64,000 nt of DNA from JAHEDH01 sp963753285 (GCA_963753285.1 CAVWBT010000013.1:186001-250000); one strand, 5' to 3'; shown: positions 32,949 to 42,638, numbered from the stretch's first letter. A program made the numbers and translations. The notes: generated by a model not told the origin, from the letters alone.

Positions 32949-34350
32949 GTTCACGTCCCGTGGAGTGGTGTAGGTGGGAGCGAGGGTCCGTAACGCGGTA
33001 GGGCCATCGTGCAACTCTCAGCGAGTTCATATCCGTGGACTCGATAAGGAGGATGCACGATGGCCGAGAGCCATGATGCACGATTGGCTGAGCTCGTTGG
33101 TGAGCTTGGTGGTGATGATGTCCGTTTTCTGTTCCGGGACCTGGTTCAGAAAGCATTGCAGAGTTGATCGACGCCGAGCTGTCGGCGGCGATCGACGCCA
33201 AACCGCATGAACGGACTGATACTCGAACAAATCAGCGGAACGGGGCACGTAGTCGGGTGTTGTCGACACCTGCGGGTGATGTGGAGTTGCGGATCCCGAA
33301 GGTGCGGGAGGGAGCGTTCTTCCCGTCGCTGCTCGAACCCAGACGGAGGGTGGATCGGGCGTTGTGGGCGGTAATCATGACCGCCTACGTCACCGGAACC
33401 TCCACCAGGAAGGTCGATGATCTGGTCAAAGCGCTCGGAGTCGAATCGGGAGTGTCGAAGTCGACGGTGTCGAGGATCTGTGAACAACTCGACGAAGAAG
33501 TCGCCGCCTTTCGGGAGAGGGCATTGGATCATCTCGAGTTCCCCTATGTGTTTGTTGATGCCACCTATCTGCACGGCCGTAAAGACCATCGAGTGGTCTC
33601 ACGGGCGGTGGTTGTCGCCACCGGGGTATCGACCGACGGTCGCCGTGAGATCTTGGATCTCGATGTCGGGGACACCGAAGACGAGATCTTCTGGACCCAG
33701 TTCCTCCGCCGGCTCAGACAGCGTGGCCTGTCGGGGGTGCGGCTAGTGATCTCCGACGCCCACAGCGGGCTGAAGACCGCCATCCGCAAAACCTTCTCAG
33801 GGTCGGGATGGCAACGCTGCCGAGTGCATTTCATGTGCAACCTGTTGGCCCGAGTGCCGAAGGGCCACGCCGAGATGGTCGCAGCCACGATCCGTACCAT
33901 CTTCGCTCAACCCGACCCCGACGCCGTCCGAACCCAGCTGCGGCTGGTCGCTGACTCCTTCGCTGACCGCTACCCAGCCGTCACCGACCTCCTCATCGAA
34001 GCAGAGGCGGACGTGACTGCGTACGCCACCTTCCCCCACAGCCACTGGAAGAAGATCTGGTCCACCAACCCCCTCGAGCGGCTGATGCGAGAAATCAAGA
34101 GACGAGCTGACGTGGTCGGGATCTTCCCAGACGACGCCTCGATCCTGCGGCTCGTCGGTGCCGTCCTCTCAGAGCAACACGACGAATGGCAAGTCAGCGA
34201 CCGCCGCTACCTCGGCGAAGAATCCATGGCACTCATCGACACCAACAACCACAATGACCCCAACAAGGAGGTGAACCAGCTACCCGCCGCCGGATAACCC
34301 GGAGGCAACGCTGAGAGTTCACCTACCTACACCACACCGCGGGACGCGAT
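32949..34350 (+). mobile_element. IS256-family insertion sequence
   Basis: A 1,402-bp element flanked by the 9-bp direct repeat CCACGGAAT (32940-32948 and 34351-34359), the expected target duplication size. Ends are imperfect inverted repeats: CGTCCCGTGGAGTGGTGTAG at left (from 32954) and CGTCCCGCGGTGTGGTGTAG read inward from the right (34346). A second inverted block, CAACTCTCAGCG at left (33012-33023) and GAACTCTCAGCG at right, directly follows the first block at the right end but is separated by about 35 bp at the left. Carries one transposase gene with a frameshift. Confidence 0.88.
33060..34297 (+). pseudogene. IS256/Mutator-family transposase, -1 frameshift near its start
   Basis: A good AAGGAGG precedes ATG 33060, which reads MAESHDARLAELVGELGG... 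to an early stop at 33165. The rest of the protein (about 378 codons) is in the next frame from about 33161: ELIDAELSAAIDAK, then the catalytic D in YVFVDATYLHGRKDHR, D in VISDAHSGLKTA, and E in NPLERLMREIKRR. All three DDE residues are present. Adding one G after 33160 would restore the usual length of about 412 residues. No slippery heptamer is visible, and this family does not normally use programmed frameshifting, so this copy is probably inactive. Confidence 0.85.
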
Positions 34351-34477
34351 CCACGGAATCGGGCGCAATGTCGAGTTCGCCCCGTTCCACGGCACTTGGC
34401 AGAGACACGATTCTGTGCTTGTGACAGACCGCAACCTTCTGATCTCAGGCACAGCCATGTCTACGTGCACAAAGCAG

Positions 34478-34504
34478 GAGACCCCCGCAACAAGCGAGGG
34501 TCTC
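34478..34504 (-). terminator. Terminator of tRNA-Arg
   Basis: GAGACCC...GGGTCTC stem with inner CGC/GCG pairs, immediately 3' of the tRNA on the minus strand. Confidence 0.65.
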
Positions 34505-34506
34505 AG

Positions 34507-34580
<74 letters not shown>

Positions 34581-34649
34581 ACGTAGTCGGGTCGGACTGT
34601 GGCCACAACGGTAGCACTGCAGGTGCGAAGGGTCGAAGCCACATTGGGC

Positions 34650-34982
34650 TCATCCCTCCGCAGTCGGGGCGCAGACCGGATCCCACTCGTCGAAGTGAGA
34701 CGGCACCCGCACGACCCATTCGACGACTGCGTCGGGGACAAGTTCGAGCTCGTCCGAGGCCGCTACGGCGACCCGGCCATGTCGGGTCGTTGCGTACAGG
34801 AGGCACGCTCCCCTGCCCACCCGGTTGCCGTCGACCTCACTGGAGACGCGCACACATTCGGGCTGCCCGTCCGCACAGTCGATGGGGTCGACTCGCGCAC
34901 CGACGAAGACCGGATCGGCGGGGAGAGCGCCGCAACCGACCAACATCACAAGTCCGATCGAGACGGCCAGCAGGCGGTGCAT
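34650..34982 (-). CDS. Small lipoprotein, unknown function
   Basis: 110 residues. Signal HRLLAVSIGLVMLVGC ends in a lipobox (LVGC, Cys17). Three further cysteines (IDC, PEC, GAC) and a fourth near the end (DPVC) could form disulfides outside the membrane. Sequence between them (VRVSSEVDGNRVGRGACLLYATTRHGRVAVAAS) suggests a small beta fold. Family not recognised. A TACCAT hexamer 7 nt upstream supports a leaderless start at 34982. Confidence 0.68.
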   Translation of the reverse strand: MHRLLAVSIGLVMLVGCGALPADPVFVGARVDPIDCADGQPECVRVSSEVDGNRVGRGACLLYATTRHGRVAVAASDELELVPDAVVEWVVRVPSHFDEWDPVCAPTAEG

Positions 34983-34989
34983 TCATCGG

Positions 34990-34995
34990 ATGGTA
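34990..34995 (-). promoter_or_regulatory. -10 hexamer TACCAT for leaderless lipoprotein
   Basis: TACCAT, 7-nt spacer to ATG 34982. Confidence 0.5.
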
Positions 34996-35018
34996 TGGGA
35001 GCAGCGCAGAGGAACGGC

Positions 35019-35046
35019 GAAAGCCCCCGAGCGGACGGGGGCTTTC
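35019..35046 (-). terminator. Terminator of tRNA-Ser(GCU)
   Basis: GAAAGCCCCCG / CGGGGGCTTTC, 11-bp stem with a 6-nt loop, just 3' of the tRNA on the minus strand. Confidence 0.8.
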
Positions 35047-35052
35047 TCTGAG

Positions 35053-35142
35053 CGGAGAGAGAGGGATTTGAACCCTCGAGCAGGCTAATAACCCACTACT
35101 CGCTTAGCAGGCGAGCGCCTTCGACCACTCGGCCATCTCTCC
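35053..35142 (-). tRNA. tRNA-Ser (anticodon GCU)
   Basis: 90-nt class II tRNA with long variable arm: acceptor GGAGAGA/TCTCTCC, anticodon stem CTCGC/GCGAG, loop CTGCTAA (anticodon GCT), T-loop GGTTCAAATC. Discriminator G as in serine tRNAs. CCA not encoded. Confidence 0.95.
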
Positions 35143-35168
35143 GGATTGCGCAGTAACAGTACCGACCG

Positions 35169-36038
35169 TCAGGCCCCGACACCAGACGAAACCACGTCCG
35201 GCTCGGTTTCGGATGACCCGAGCCAGATCGCCACCGCAACCGCAGCGATCCCGACCCACTCCAGCAGCCGGAGCCGCTGGCCCAACGCCACCAACCCCAT
35301 GAACGCTGCGGTGACCGGGAGCAGCGACTGCAGCAACGCGAACCGGGCTCGGGCGAGATGCGACATGACGATCTGGTCGATGCCGTAGGGAATCGCATTG
35401 GAGAACAGCCCGGTCATCAGCGCCAACAACAGCAAGCCGGGCCGCTCGATGCTGAGACCGGGACCGGCAACCGGAGCGATCACCAGCGCTCCGACGGCCA
35501 TGCCGACACCGAGCCCGTCGACACCGAAGCCGGACCGGGCGACCCGGTGACCGAGGATGATGTATCCGGCCCAGAGCAGGGCGGCGAGCAGTGCAAACCC
35601 GATTCCGATCAGTGACCCTTCCGGCTGGATGCCGGCGATCAGAGCGACACCACCTCCGGCGAGGACGAGGGACCCGACAGATCGCGTCGAGCGCGCTCCG
35701 AAGGCCGCAACCGAGATCGGACCCAGGAACTCGATCGCCACTGCGTTGCCGAGCGGGAGGTTGTCGATGGCGAGATAGAACGCCAGGTTCATCGCAGCGA
35801 GCACCGACCCGAACGCGGCAGCCGCCCAGAACGCCGAGCGGGTCCACTCACGCCGCCAGCTCCGGCGGAATGCGATCACAAGCAGCGACGCCCCGACGAC
35901 GCGCAGTAGCGCGACGTTGCGAGCAGGGAGGAACTCGAACAGTTCGACGGCGATCGCAGCTCCGATGTACTGGGAGATGCCTCCGAGGACGAACAGCGGC
36001 TCGGGCGGGATGCGGGGAGCCGAACGGGTCTGAGCCAT
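35169..36038 (-). CDS. EamA/RhaT-family transporter (DMT superfamily)
   Basis: 289 residues with about ten hydrophobic helices in two EamA repeats: first repeat PLFVLGGISQYIGAAIAVELF ... NLPLGNAVAIEFLGPISVAAF, second LLAALLWAGYIILGHRVA ... LARARFALLQSLLPVTAAFMGLVALGQRL, with the signature Pro-rich helix ends. Closest in look to RhtA-type amino-acid/metabolite exporters; substrate unknown. Start 36038 is set by TACCGT 7 nt upstream; a longer reading frame runs back into the tRNA relic and is not credible. Confidence 0.88.
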   Translation of the reverse strand: MAQTRSAPRIPPEPLFVLGGISQYIGAAIAVELFEFLPARNVALLRVVGASLLVIAFRRSWRREWTRSAFWAAAAFGSVLAAMNLAFYLAIDNLPLGNAVAIEFLGPISVAAFGARSTRSVGSLVLAGGGVALIAGIQPEGSLIGIGFALLAALLWAGYIILGHRVARSGFGVDGLGVGMAVGALVIAPVAGPGLSIERPGLLLLALMTGLFSNAIPYGIDQIVMSHLARARFALLQSLLPVTAAFMGLVALGQRLRLLEWVGIAAVAVAIWLGSSETEPDVVSSGVGA

Positions 36039-36045
36039 CGCCGCC

Positions 36046-36051
36046 ACGGTA
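36046..36051 (-). promoter_or_regulatory. -10 hexamer TACCGT for leaderless EamA gene
   Basis: TACCGT, 7-nt spacer to ATG 36038. Confidence 0.5.
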
Positions 36052-36060
36052 GATGCCCGT

Positions 36061-36107
36061 TCTTGTGACGGAAACCGCTGGAATATCGACGTTTCGGTCA
36101 CAAGAAC
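36061..36107 (-). terminator. Ancestral tRNA-Ser terminator stranded by island insertion
   Basis: TTCTTGTGACGGAAAC and GTTTCGGTCACAAGAA pair with one mismatch. Sequence and position match the hairpin 3' of tRNA-Ser(GGA) at about 48305-48350 (shared GTCACA-GAACGGGAGCGGAGGG), so this was probably the terminator of tRNA-Ser(UGA) before the island separated them. Confidence 0.65.
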
Positions 36108-36112
36108 GGGAG

Positions 36113-36172
36113 CGGAGGGGGTGGGATTTGAACCCACGGAACCCGTGAGGGTTCAACGGTTATCAAGACCGT
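36113..36172 (-). repeat. attL: 3' fragment of tRNA-Ser(UGA)
   Basis: About 60 bp nearly identical, in direct orientation, to the 3' part of tRNA-Ser(UGA) at 48006-48065: T-arm, variable arm and anticodon stem-loop, ending inside the anticodon stem. One substitution (A36162 for T48055) and one G fewer in the acceptor run. The 5' half of the tRNA is absent. Confidence 0.93.
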
Positions 36173-36346
36173 TCGGGCCGTTTCTCGAGATGCCCGGCCT
36201 GACAGGTGAATCCCCCGAAATCCCCTGTCCCACATGGGTTTTCGACCTTTCATCGTCTTTGGTCATCACCGGGCGGTTTGCGTCGTTGCTCGTTCTCCCG
36301 CGCCCCCAGCGCGCCCCAAGATGCTCGCCGCTGTCCCGTTCTGGTG

Positions 36347-36865
36347 TCAGTCGCGGAGGGTCTTGTGGATGTCCTTCATGAGGAGGACGAGATGGAGGTC
36401 GTCGGTCGGTGACTGCTCGAACTCGGGGATGAGATGCAGATAGAAGTCGCGGGCCTTCGGTGTCTCGGCGTGCACCAACAGGCCCCGGCAGCCGATCCCG
36501 GCGCCGAGCTGTGCGGTTCGGCTGATCACGTCGGCAAGGAGCCCGGCACCGAGCCCCCGGCCTTCGTGTTCGTTCGCCACCCCGAGACGAGCCAACAGAG
36601 CTACCGGTTGTGGGTAGCGGCCCGCCCCTCTGCGGACTCTGGTAGGGGCGTCCTCGACCGAGAGGCTTGCCATCGACCAGGCGTAATAGGCAACGACATG
36701 GTCACCGTCTACCGGGGTGACAACCAGCACCTTGGCGGTGCCGGCGGCATGCGCCTGCCGGGCGTGGAAACGCAACCACTCGGTCTGCTCGGTGGACCGA
36801 CATTCGAAATCGTCGATGACGTCACCGGCCTCCAGCAACCGGGGAGGGCGATACCGCTGGGTCAC
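36347..36865 (-). CDS. GNAT acetyltransferase toxin (TacT/AtaT-like)
   Basis: A 172-residue GNAT N-acetyltransferase. The acetyl-CoA motif A is LLARLGVANEHEGRGLGAGLL (R-x2-G-x-G/A type, about residues 91-111), followed by GCRGLLVHAETPKARDFYLHL with the Tyr that acts as general acid in the fold. Layout and C-terminal FEQSP...LVLLMKDI match TacT-type toxins, which acetylate the amino group of charged tRNAs and stop translation. The start overlaps the DUF1778 antitoxin stop by ATGA. Target tRNA cannot be told from sequence. Confidence 0.88.
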   Translation of the reverse strand: MTQRYRPPRLLEAGDVIDDFECRSTEQTEWLRFHARQAHAAGTAKVLVVTPVDGDHVVAYYAWSMASLSVEDAPTRVRRGAGRYPQPVALLARLGVANEHEGRGLGAGLLADVISRTAQLGAGIGCRGLLVHAETPKARDFYLHLIPEFEQSPTDDLHLVLLMKDIHKTLRD

Positions 36866-37149
36866 TCGTCGATGAATGGCGACGGTCGGGCCATGAGCTC
36901 ACGAAGCCCGGCCAGGCTGCGGGCGGGACGCTCGTTGATCCTCTCCCACGCCTCCTGAGCCTCAGGTCCAAGGCTGAACTCGACCCGATCGGCCAACACC
37001 CGCCGCGAGGCGGTCGTGAGGTTGGTGATCACGAAGTCGGTGAGATCGGTCCCCGACGCGGCAACCGCCCGATTGATGAGGGCGCGGTCCCCCGGGGTCG
37101 TGCGCACCTCGAGACGCTCACTCCGGGTTCGTTTCGCTTCAGATGTCAT
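36862..37149 (-). CDS. DUF1778 antitoxin (ribbon-helix-helix)
   Basis: 95 residues from ATG 37149 with GAGG 6 nt upstream. The N-terminal half RSERLEVRTTPGDRALINRAVAASGTDLTDFVITNLTTASRRVL is the DUF1778 RHH DNA-binding fold; the C-terminal EFSLGPEAQEAWERINERPARSLAGLRELM would wrap the toxin. Antitoxin-first order with 4-nt overlap is standard. It should repress its own promoter; a TACACT hexamer lies about 20 nt upstream, inside a GGCC-N7-GGCC repeat that could be the operator. A longer start at 37182 is possible. Confidence 0.87.
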   Translation of the reverse strand: MTSEAKRTRSERLEVRTTPGDRALINRAVAASGTDLTDFVITNLTTASRRVLADRVEFSLGPEAQEAWERINERPARSLAGLRELMARPSPFIDE

Positions 37150-37322
37150 GTCCAACCTCGTGTCCGGCCAGTGTACGGCCACAGGGCTGGAATGTCAACG
37201 CCAAGTCCCCAGGACCGACCCTCGGGAAGACTCTCATGCGACGGCCGACATAGCGAGCGCCGAGGTGCCGCTATGAGCGGGCGCAGGCCTGCGACGGTTT
37301 GTCTCGAGTTGACCGGTCCCGG

Positions 37323-38165
37323 TCACGTCGGGTCGGTGCCCTCGTGAGGAATCACCTGGTGGCCGATAGCGTCGGGGTCCCGAACCCCTATCCGCAAGTG
37401 GCGCCATCCGTAGCGCCAGACAACTGCGCCTGCGATCACCAGCAGCAACATGAAATTGACCCAACGCCCCAACTCGGTCGTCCATGTTGGGATCGCGGCC
37501 CCTGCGATATTCGCAGAGGCGTGGAACAACGCTGCAACGAGCACGCTCCCACCGGTGTTGTTGTACAGCCACGTGTACAAGACGGCCAGAACCATCGTCT
37601 GCAGAACAAACTCGGCGAAGGGAATGGAAGCCTGCGTCGTCCCCTCGATGAACACGAGCGGCAGGTGCCACAGACCCCAGATCAGTCCGAGGACGAGACT
37701 GGCCCCCAACGTGTTGAACCGCCGCTGAAGAGGATCGAGAGCGAATCCCCGCCATCCATACTCCTCGGGCAGAGCATTGGCGAAGTAGATCAGAAGGAAT
37801 ACCGGGAGGATCATCGCTGGCGGCACGCCGTCGTCCCAGCCGACCTCACCGCCGAACGCCACGACGCCGACCACGCTGAGTAGCCCCACCAACGGTCCCA
37901 GACCGAGAGCCGGAATGAGCCACCTCTTGTCAAAGTCGAGTCGCCAGCCACGGAGCCACAGACCTCGAACCCCCTCCCCGCCGGCAGCACGTCGAACCAA
38001 CCAGAAGGCGGCAAAACCTGGACCGAACGGGGCGAACATACCCAGCAGGCCGACAATCTCGGGAAGGTCAGGAAGAACGGTCGACCACAGTACCGGCAGA
38101 AGCCACAACAGCCACGAAAAGGCGAAGGTGATGATGAAGAACCGCGTCAGACGCCCCCTGCTCAT
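37323..38165 (-). CDS. CPBP family intramembrane metalloprotease (Abi-like)
   Basis: 280 residues, about eight hydrophobic helices. Catalytic motifs of the CAAX-protease/bacteriocin-processing family are intact: motif 1 ALPEEYGWRGFALDPL (EExxxR, near 155), motif 2 LIWGLWHLPLVF (the WxxxH-like His, near 190) and motif 3 LVAALFHASAN (His near 232). Such proteins cleave prenylated or peptide substrates in the membrane, and several give bacteriocin immunity or phage-related functions. Start 38165 gives the standard length; the reading frame extends further upstream without family features. Intact despite the decay around it. Confidence 0.85.
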   Translation of the reverse strand: MSRGRLTRFFIITFAFSWLLWLLPVLWSTVLPDLPEIVGLLGMFAPFGPGFAAFWLVRRAAGGEGVRGLWLRGWRLDFDKRWLIPALGLGPLVGLLSVVGVVAFGGEVGWDDGVPPAMILPVFLLIYFANALPEEYGWRGFALDPLQRRFNTLGASLVLGLIWGLWHLPLVFIEGTTQASIPFAEFVLQTMVLAVLYTWLYNNTGGSVLVAALFHASANIAGAAIPTWTTELGRWVNFMLLLVIAGAVVWRYGWRHLRIGVRDPDAIGHQVIPHEGTDPT

Positions 38166-38451
38166 CGCGCGCTCACCCAGGGCGTCACCAATCACTGTCG
38201 TCCTCCCATCGTCCAGGTGGCACAATGAAACCCTAGGACAGACACTCGCCCGAACGTTCCATCCTCGAGGAACCACACCACCCATAACGGCAGGTTCATG
38301 ACTCGGTTGCCGATTGTTCGTCAGCGGCCATCATGGGAGTCGTCGCCGAGGGGTTTCTGACCCCGGCTGGTCTTCGCCGGCGGCGGAGGCGCCGATGATG
38401 TGTGTACAGGGGTGGTTCGGCTGGCGCTGGGGGTTGCGGGCCTGGAGCCTG

Positions 38452-39255
38452 CTATGAACCGGGAGCGATGCCGGTGAGGATTTCGTCGGCGTTGTTGATG
38501 AGGGTGGAGAAATGTCCTCCGTGTTCGTCGATGCGGAGACTCGCGTTGGGTAGTTCCTCGGCGAGGAACATGCTCCATCCCAACGCTGCTTGTCGATCGC
38601 GGCCGACCGTGCCACATCCTGAGAGCTCGTGGGCACGTCGCGTAGGTCGAATCCCCAGTCCGTGTGATAGAGGCTCGCTTCGTGGACGATCCCAGAGACG
38701 CCCTGTCGGGCGCCTTCGGTCATCTCCGCAACGATCTCGGCCGCAATCTCGGGCTGTTGGCGGAAGAGTTCACCGTCGGCTGGCTGCATTCGACCGACAC
38801 CGACAGCCAGCGTTGCGGAGAGGCTGGCCATCTGTTTGAGCTGGTTCTTCGCCATCGGCCGGTACAGCACCGGTGATTTGAAGAGGAGGTTCATCAGCCG
38901 GAACGCCGGGTGAAGCCCTCGATCGGGGGCGGCGGGCGGCGCCGGTGACGATACGGTCACAAGCGAGTGGACCCGCTCGGGATTGGCGTGTGCACATGCG
39001 ATGGCATGGGGGCCTCCGCCCGAACGGCCCACGACCCCGTATCCGGCGATCCCAAGCTGATCGGTGAGACTCCCGACGTCGGTTGCCCAGTCCAGGAAGG
39101 TGCGGCCGCCTGAGGGGGTCGACGCCCCGTATCCGGGCCGGTCGGGACAGATCAAACGGATGTTCGGCTCGAGTGGCGGCGCCGGATAGCAATCGTCCAG
39201 CGAAACGGGAGTCGTTGCCGCCGTGAAACAACAGGACACTCCTGCCCTCCGGCAC
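38452..39255 (-). pseudogene. Alpha/beta hydrolase, multiply frameshifted
   Basis: Pieces of one hydrolase lie in three frames. The 5' piece reads GRSVLLFHGGNDS (oxyanion HGG), the middle piece (about 39180-38650) LICPDRPGYGAST ... GYGVVGRSGGGPHAIACA (nucleophile Ser in GRSGGG), and the 3' piece WSMFLAEELPNASLRIDEHGGHFSTLINN (catalytic His in HGGHFS), ending at TAG 38454-38452. The segment around the acid residue (WHGT-D) is damaged. At least two frameshifts are needed, so the gene is dead. Confidence 0.8.
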
Positions 39256-40429
39256 TCATGACTCAGCCCAGGCCAGGGTCCGGCCGTCGGCCAATGTCAT
39301 CGATAGATCTTCAGACCGCACTCGTCGCTCCCTGGGTTTGGCTTCTGTGGCTGGCGCCGCCACGACGAGCACCCAACCGGCACCCGACCCGACTCTACGC
39401 TCGATGCTTCGGCCAGCAGTCGCCGACCGTCGTGCAAGTGCCTACAGCCGCGGCGCCGCACCCAGCGCACGAGGTGCCGGTATGCGCTACCCGAGAGAAT
39501 GGGCGATATGCCGCGAGAACAGGGTGATCTGGGCGGTCGGGTCCGGGTAGGGCGAGGGCGGCGCTGAGTCTGCAGCCGGACGCTTATTGGCTCCGGTTGG
39601 CAAGGACTAGCTCAAACGCCGCGACCAGAGCCGCCACGTCATCAGCCGGTCCTTCCGCCCGAGTAACTCGGGTGGCAAGGTGTGGGTCGCCGTTCGATGC
39701 CACCAATCGATCCAGGGGGCGGCCGTCCACTGACACGTCCATCTGCCCGCCAGAACGGTCACGGCGGATCCACAAATCGATACAGCCATTTCCCGCTGGG
39801 TCGCCGGCCTCGTAAAGGAAGGTGTCGCACCGGTCGCGCCGGTGCTCGATATGGTCCGTCAGCGCCGTTGAAGGTGAACCCTGCTCCGCGCCAATACCGA
39901 ATCAGCCTGCTCTCGAAGCAAGCTGTCGAACTCGCTGTTGACATCGAGCTGCACACGCTCGTCGTGGTCTTGGATGACGGCAAGAGCGATCCACCCGACC
40001 GTCGCCAGCGGGATCGCGGACAGAAACCAGGTCCCACGGTCGTGGTCACGACGACGACCGTCGCGAACCAGTAACCGCCCCGACGGCCACGGCGACCACC
40101 CGGTACACCGAAGGAAATGATCTCCTCCGACCAGAAGAAGCCATCGATGCACGGGCCGCAACCAGACTGGAAACTCTCTCGTGCGCCACCGGTTGATTAT
40201 GTCACCGGACCGTGCCCAGATTCCCCGATATCCCCACTGATGCTCGACTCGGAACGCTGAGTGTTGAGGGCAGCAGAGGTCACGCACGCCGACGTGCCGA
40301 TCCCGAGTGCTCGGCGAGATGGGCGCTATTGATTGAGATCGGGTGATCTGTGTGGTCGTGTGAGGCTGCGATCGTGGCCGTATGAGTCTTGCGGAGGCAT
40401 TGGAGGCGGCCGGTTCACCTGTGCTGGTG
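39256..40429. other. Gene-poor island segment with unrecognised remnants
   Basis: No intact gene. On the minus strand a frame ending at TAA 39586-39584 reads DTFLYEAGDPAGNGCIDLWI and PHLATRVTRAEGPADDVAAL over about 90 codons but lacks a start; it looks like the 3' part of an unknown gene. A second minus-strand fragment near 39880-40020 reads WIALAVIQDHDERVQLDVNS. Both seem to be debris. Confidence 0.45.
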
Positions 40430-40434
40430 ATTCC

Positions 40435-40739
40435 GTCCAAGCCGACATCAACGCCCCGCTAGCGGAGCATCGCGGGTACGACGGCTTTGGCTGGTGTTTG
40501 GATTCCGGCAACGAGAGACCGTTTGGCACTCTGGGTTGCTTCCGGGCTTCGAATCCTTGGTGACACCGGCGCCATCCCAGCGGGAGGATGTCGTCGCCCT
40601 GTTCAACACGGCGCTCGCAAGCCTCACCCTTTTGCAGCCCGACCTGGGTTGGGTGCTGATCCAAGGCGCAGTGTTTGGCGTGCTTTGGGCCGTGTTCAGG
40701 CTCGGAGTGATCTATTCCGGCGAGTCCAGGACGGCCTGA
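40435..40739 (+). pseudogene. C-terminal remnant of a serine beta-lactamase-like gene
   Basis: Fragments GYDGFGWCLDSGN, VWHSGLLPGFESLV and LQPDLGWVLIQGAVFGVLWAVFRLGVIYSG correspond in order to YYGFGWYLDPETG, VWHSGLTPGFEALA and FQPDLVVLLIASGLLGVLWAVFRLGVAYSG of the intact gene at 44104-45558. The catalytic SxxK part and most of the membrane domain are deleted and the frame shifts once. It is a decayed paralogue 4 kb from the intact copy. Confidence 0.8.
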
Positions 40740-40839
40740 CCCTCGGGAACCCGGTTGGTCGCGAATTGACAGCCCAAGTGTGGGCGGCGAGGTATCGCTC
40801 TGAGCCGGGAACGACATGGGCGATGAACGGTGTCTTTGT

Positions 40840-41497
40840 TCAGCCGACCCGTCCGGTTTCGTAGGCCCAGATCACGACTTCTACCCGATTTCGGGCCTGA
40901 AGTTTGGCCATCAGGCTGGCGACGTGAGTCTTGACAGTGCTTTGGCTGATGAAGAGCTCTTCGGCGATCTCGGCGTTGGTCTTTCCGCGGGCGACTTCGG
41001 TGAGGACTTCCTCCTCGCGTTCGGTGAGCGGGTCGATGGGTTGGGGTGGGGCAGCTGGGCGCTCGGTGCTGGCGAACGTTTGGAGAAGTCTGGCCGTGAC
41101 GTTGGGGGCGACGAGGGCGTCTCCGGTGGCGGCGGCGTGGACTGCTTGTACGAGCAGATCCTGGTCGGCGTCTTTGAGGAGAAAGCCCCGGGCTCCGGCC
41201 TTGAGAGCGCCATACACGTATTCGTCGCGGTCGAAGGTGGTGATGATGACGATCGGGATCGGGTCTTCGACTTCTGGTCCCGCTAGCGCCTTGGTGGCTT
41301 CGATCCCGTCCATCTTGGGCATGCCTATGTCGAGCAGGCACACATCGGGGCGGAGCCGCTGGGCGAGATCGACCGCTTCCGCACCGTCGGCGGCTTCGCC
41401 GACGACTTCGATGTTCGGGTTGCGCGTTGAGGATCATCGGTGAGTCCTGTTCGGACGAGATCCTGATCATCGGCGACGACCACACGTATCGTCATCC
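40840..41497 (-). pseudogene. NarL/LuxR-family response regulator, frameshifted
   Basis: The 5' end reads MTIRVVVADDQDLVRTGLT, then two single-base shifts near 41420-41440 are needed to continue NIEVVGEAADG...VCLLDIGMPKMDG. From 41343 the frame is clean: phospho-Asp in LLDIGMP, Thr and Lys in IVIITTFDRDEYVYGALKAGARGFLLKDA, and a LuxR helix-turn-helix (PLTEREEEVLTEVARGKTNAEIAEELFISQSTVKTHVASLMAKL). The start overlaps the kinase remnant upstream. As read it cannot make a full receiver domain. Confidence 0.82.
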
Positions 41498-42638
41498 GGG
41501 CTGCCCTTGTTTGGGTAGCACGGCCTTCACGGTCCATCCTCGTCCGCGGTTCGGCCCGCATCGAGTGAGCCGCCGTGGAGGGAGGCTCTCTCGCTCATTC
41601 CGACGAGTCCGTACCCAGAGGACGACTTGGGGTCGAAGTAGGAGGCGTCGCCGTCGTCGGCAACGGTGACACGACATCCTGGTTGTCTTCTTCGACCCGA
41701 ATGCGTGATTCTCGTTGCGCGTCGGGCGTGGCGCCGGGCATTGGTGGTGGCTTCCTGGGCGATTCGGAACACTGCCGTTTGGATCGACGGCGCCACATCG
41801 TCGAGTTCGCCACGCATCTCCAACTCGATCGGGGGCGGTTGTGCGCCGCTTGCCGGCGAGGCGCTCGAGGTCGCTCGAGACGTTTCTGGGGACTGTGCTC
41901 GTCTTCGCCCCGTCGCAGCACTCCGACGATGCTGCGCATCTCGGTGAGGGTGCGGCTCGCCTCCGCTTTGATGGCCTTCAGCGTGGAGGCCGAGGCTTCG
42001 GGGTCGGAGGCGGCGAGGGTCCATCCGGCTTGGGCCTGGATGGCGATCGCCGACACGTGGTGGGCGATGGTGTCGTGCAGCTCTCGGGCGAGTTGTTCGC
42101 GTTCGAACATCTTCGCTTCGGCGATGGCCCGGTCTTGGGCTCGGTCGCGGAAACGGACGGCAGCGCCGAGGGCCGAAGGCAAGAGCAGCAAGGCGAAACT
42201 GACGACGGTGAGCTCGGGACCGCTCGGGTAGCAGATCATGTTCGTCACGTGCGGGACGCTCATGATCATGAGACCGATGACAGCGTCGCGCCCCGACCCC
42301 CAGCGAAAGAGGGCGTAGGGGAACACGATCAGCCCGACCATGGTGACCAAACCAGGTGAATCGCGTCCGACGGCGATGGCCGCGATGTCGAGCCCTGCAA
42401 TGACGCTCCACGCAACGGCTACCGACAGCAGCGGATGGGTGCGTCTCCACAGCAGCATCACGATCGGAAGGAGATGGATCGCCGCCGAGAATGGTCGCCA
42501 CACCAGTTCCTCCCGGGTGATGCCCTCGAGCAGCGCAAGCCCGATCAACCCAGCCACCAGCACCCAGTCTCTCCATACGCGGCGTGGCGGATTGGGCTCA
42601 CGGGGTTCAGCCCAGAACGATCGGAGCGCGTTGATCAT
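41492..42638 (-). pseudogene. NarL-type (HisKA_3) sensor histidine kinase, frameshifted
   Basis: From ATG 42638 the frame gives four to five membrane helices (residues 20-150), then the dimerisation/H-box REQLARELHDTIAHHVSAIAIQA (phospho-His) and ASRTLTEMRSIVGVLR. After about 41880 the frame breaks; the ATPase part continues in a second frame (AVFRIAQEATTNARRHA, VTVADDGDAS, SSGYGLVGMSERASLHGG) and the last 12 codons (GWTVKAVLPKQGQPG) in the third. N-box and G-box residues are recognisable, so loss of function is recent. Partner of the regulator remnant just downstream. Confidence 0.82.

Noticed and set aside
33060..33170. Programmed -1 frameshifting in the IS256 transposase
   Set aside because: No slippery heptamer or downstream structure is seen and the family does not normally use it; a base deletion is simpler.
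36117..36200. A complete tRNA gene at the left end of the island
   Set aside because: Only the 3' part of tRNA-Ser(UGA) is present; the 5' acceptor strand and D-arm are missing.
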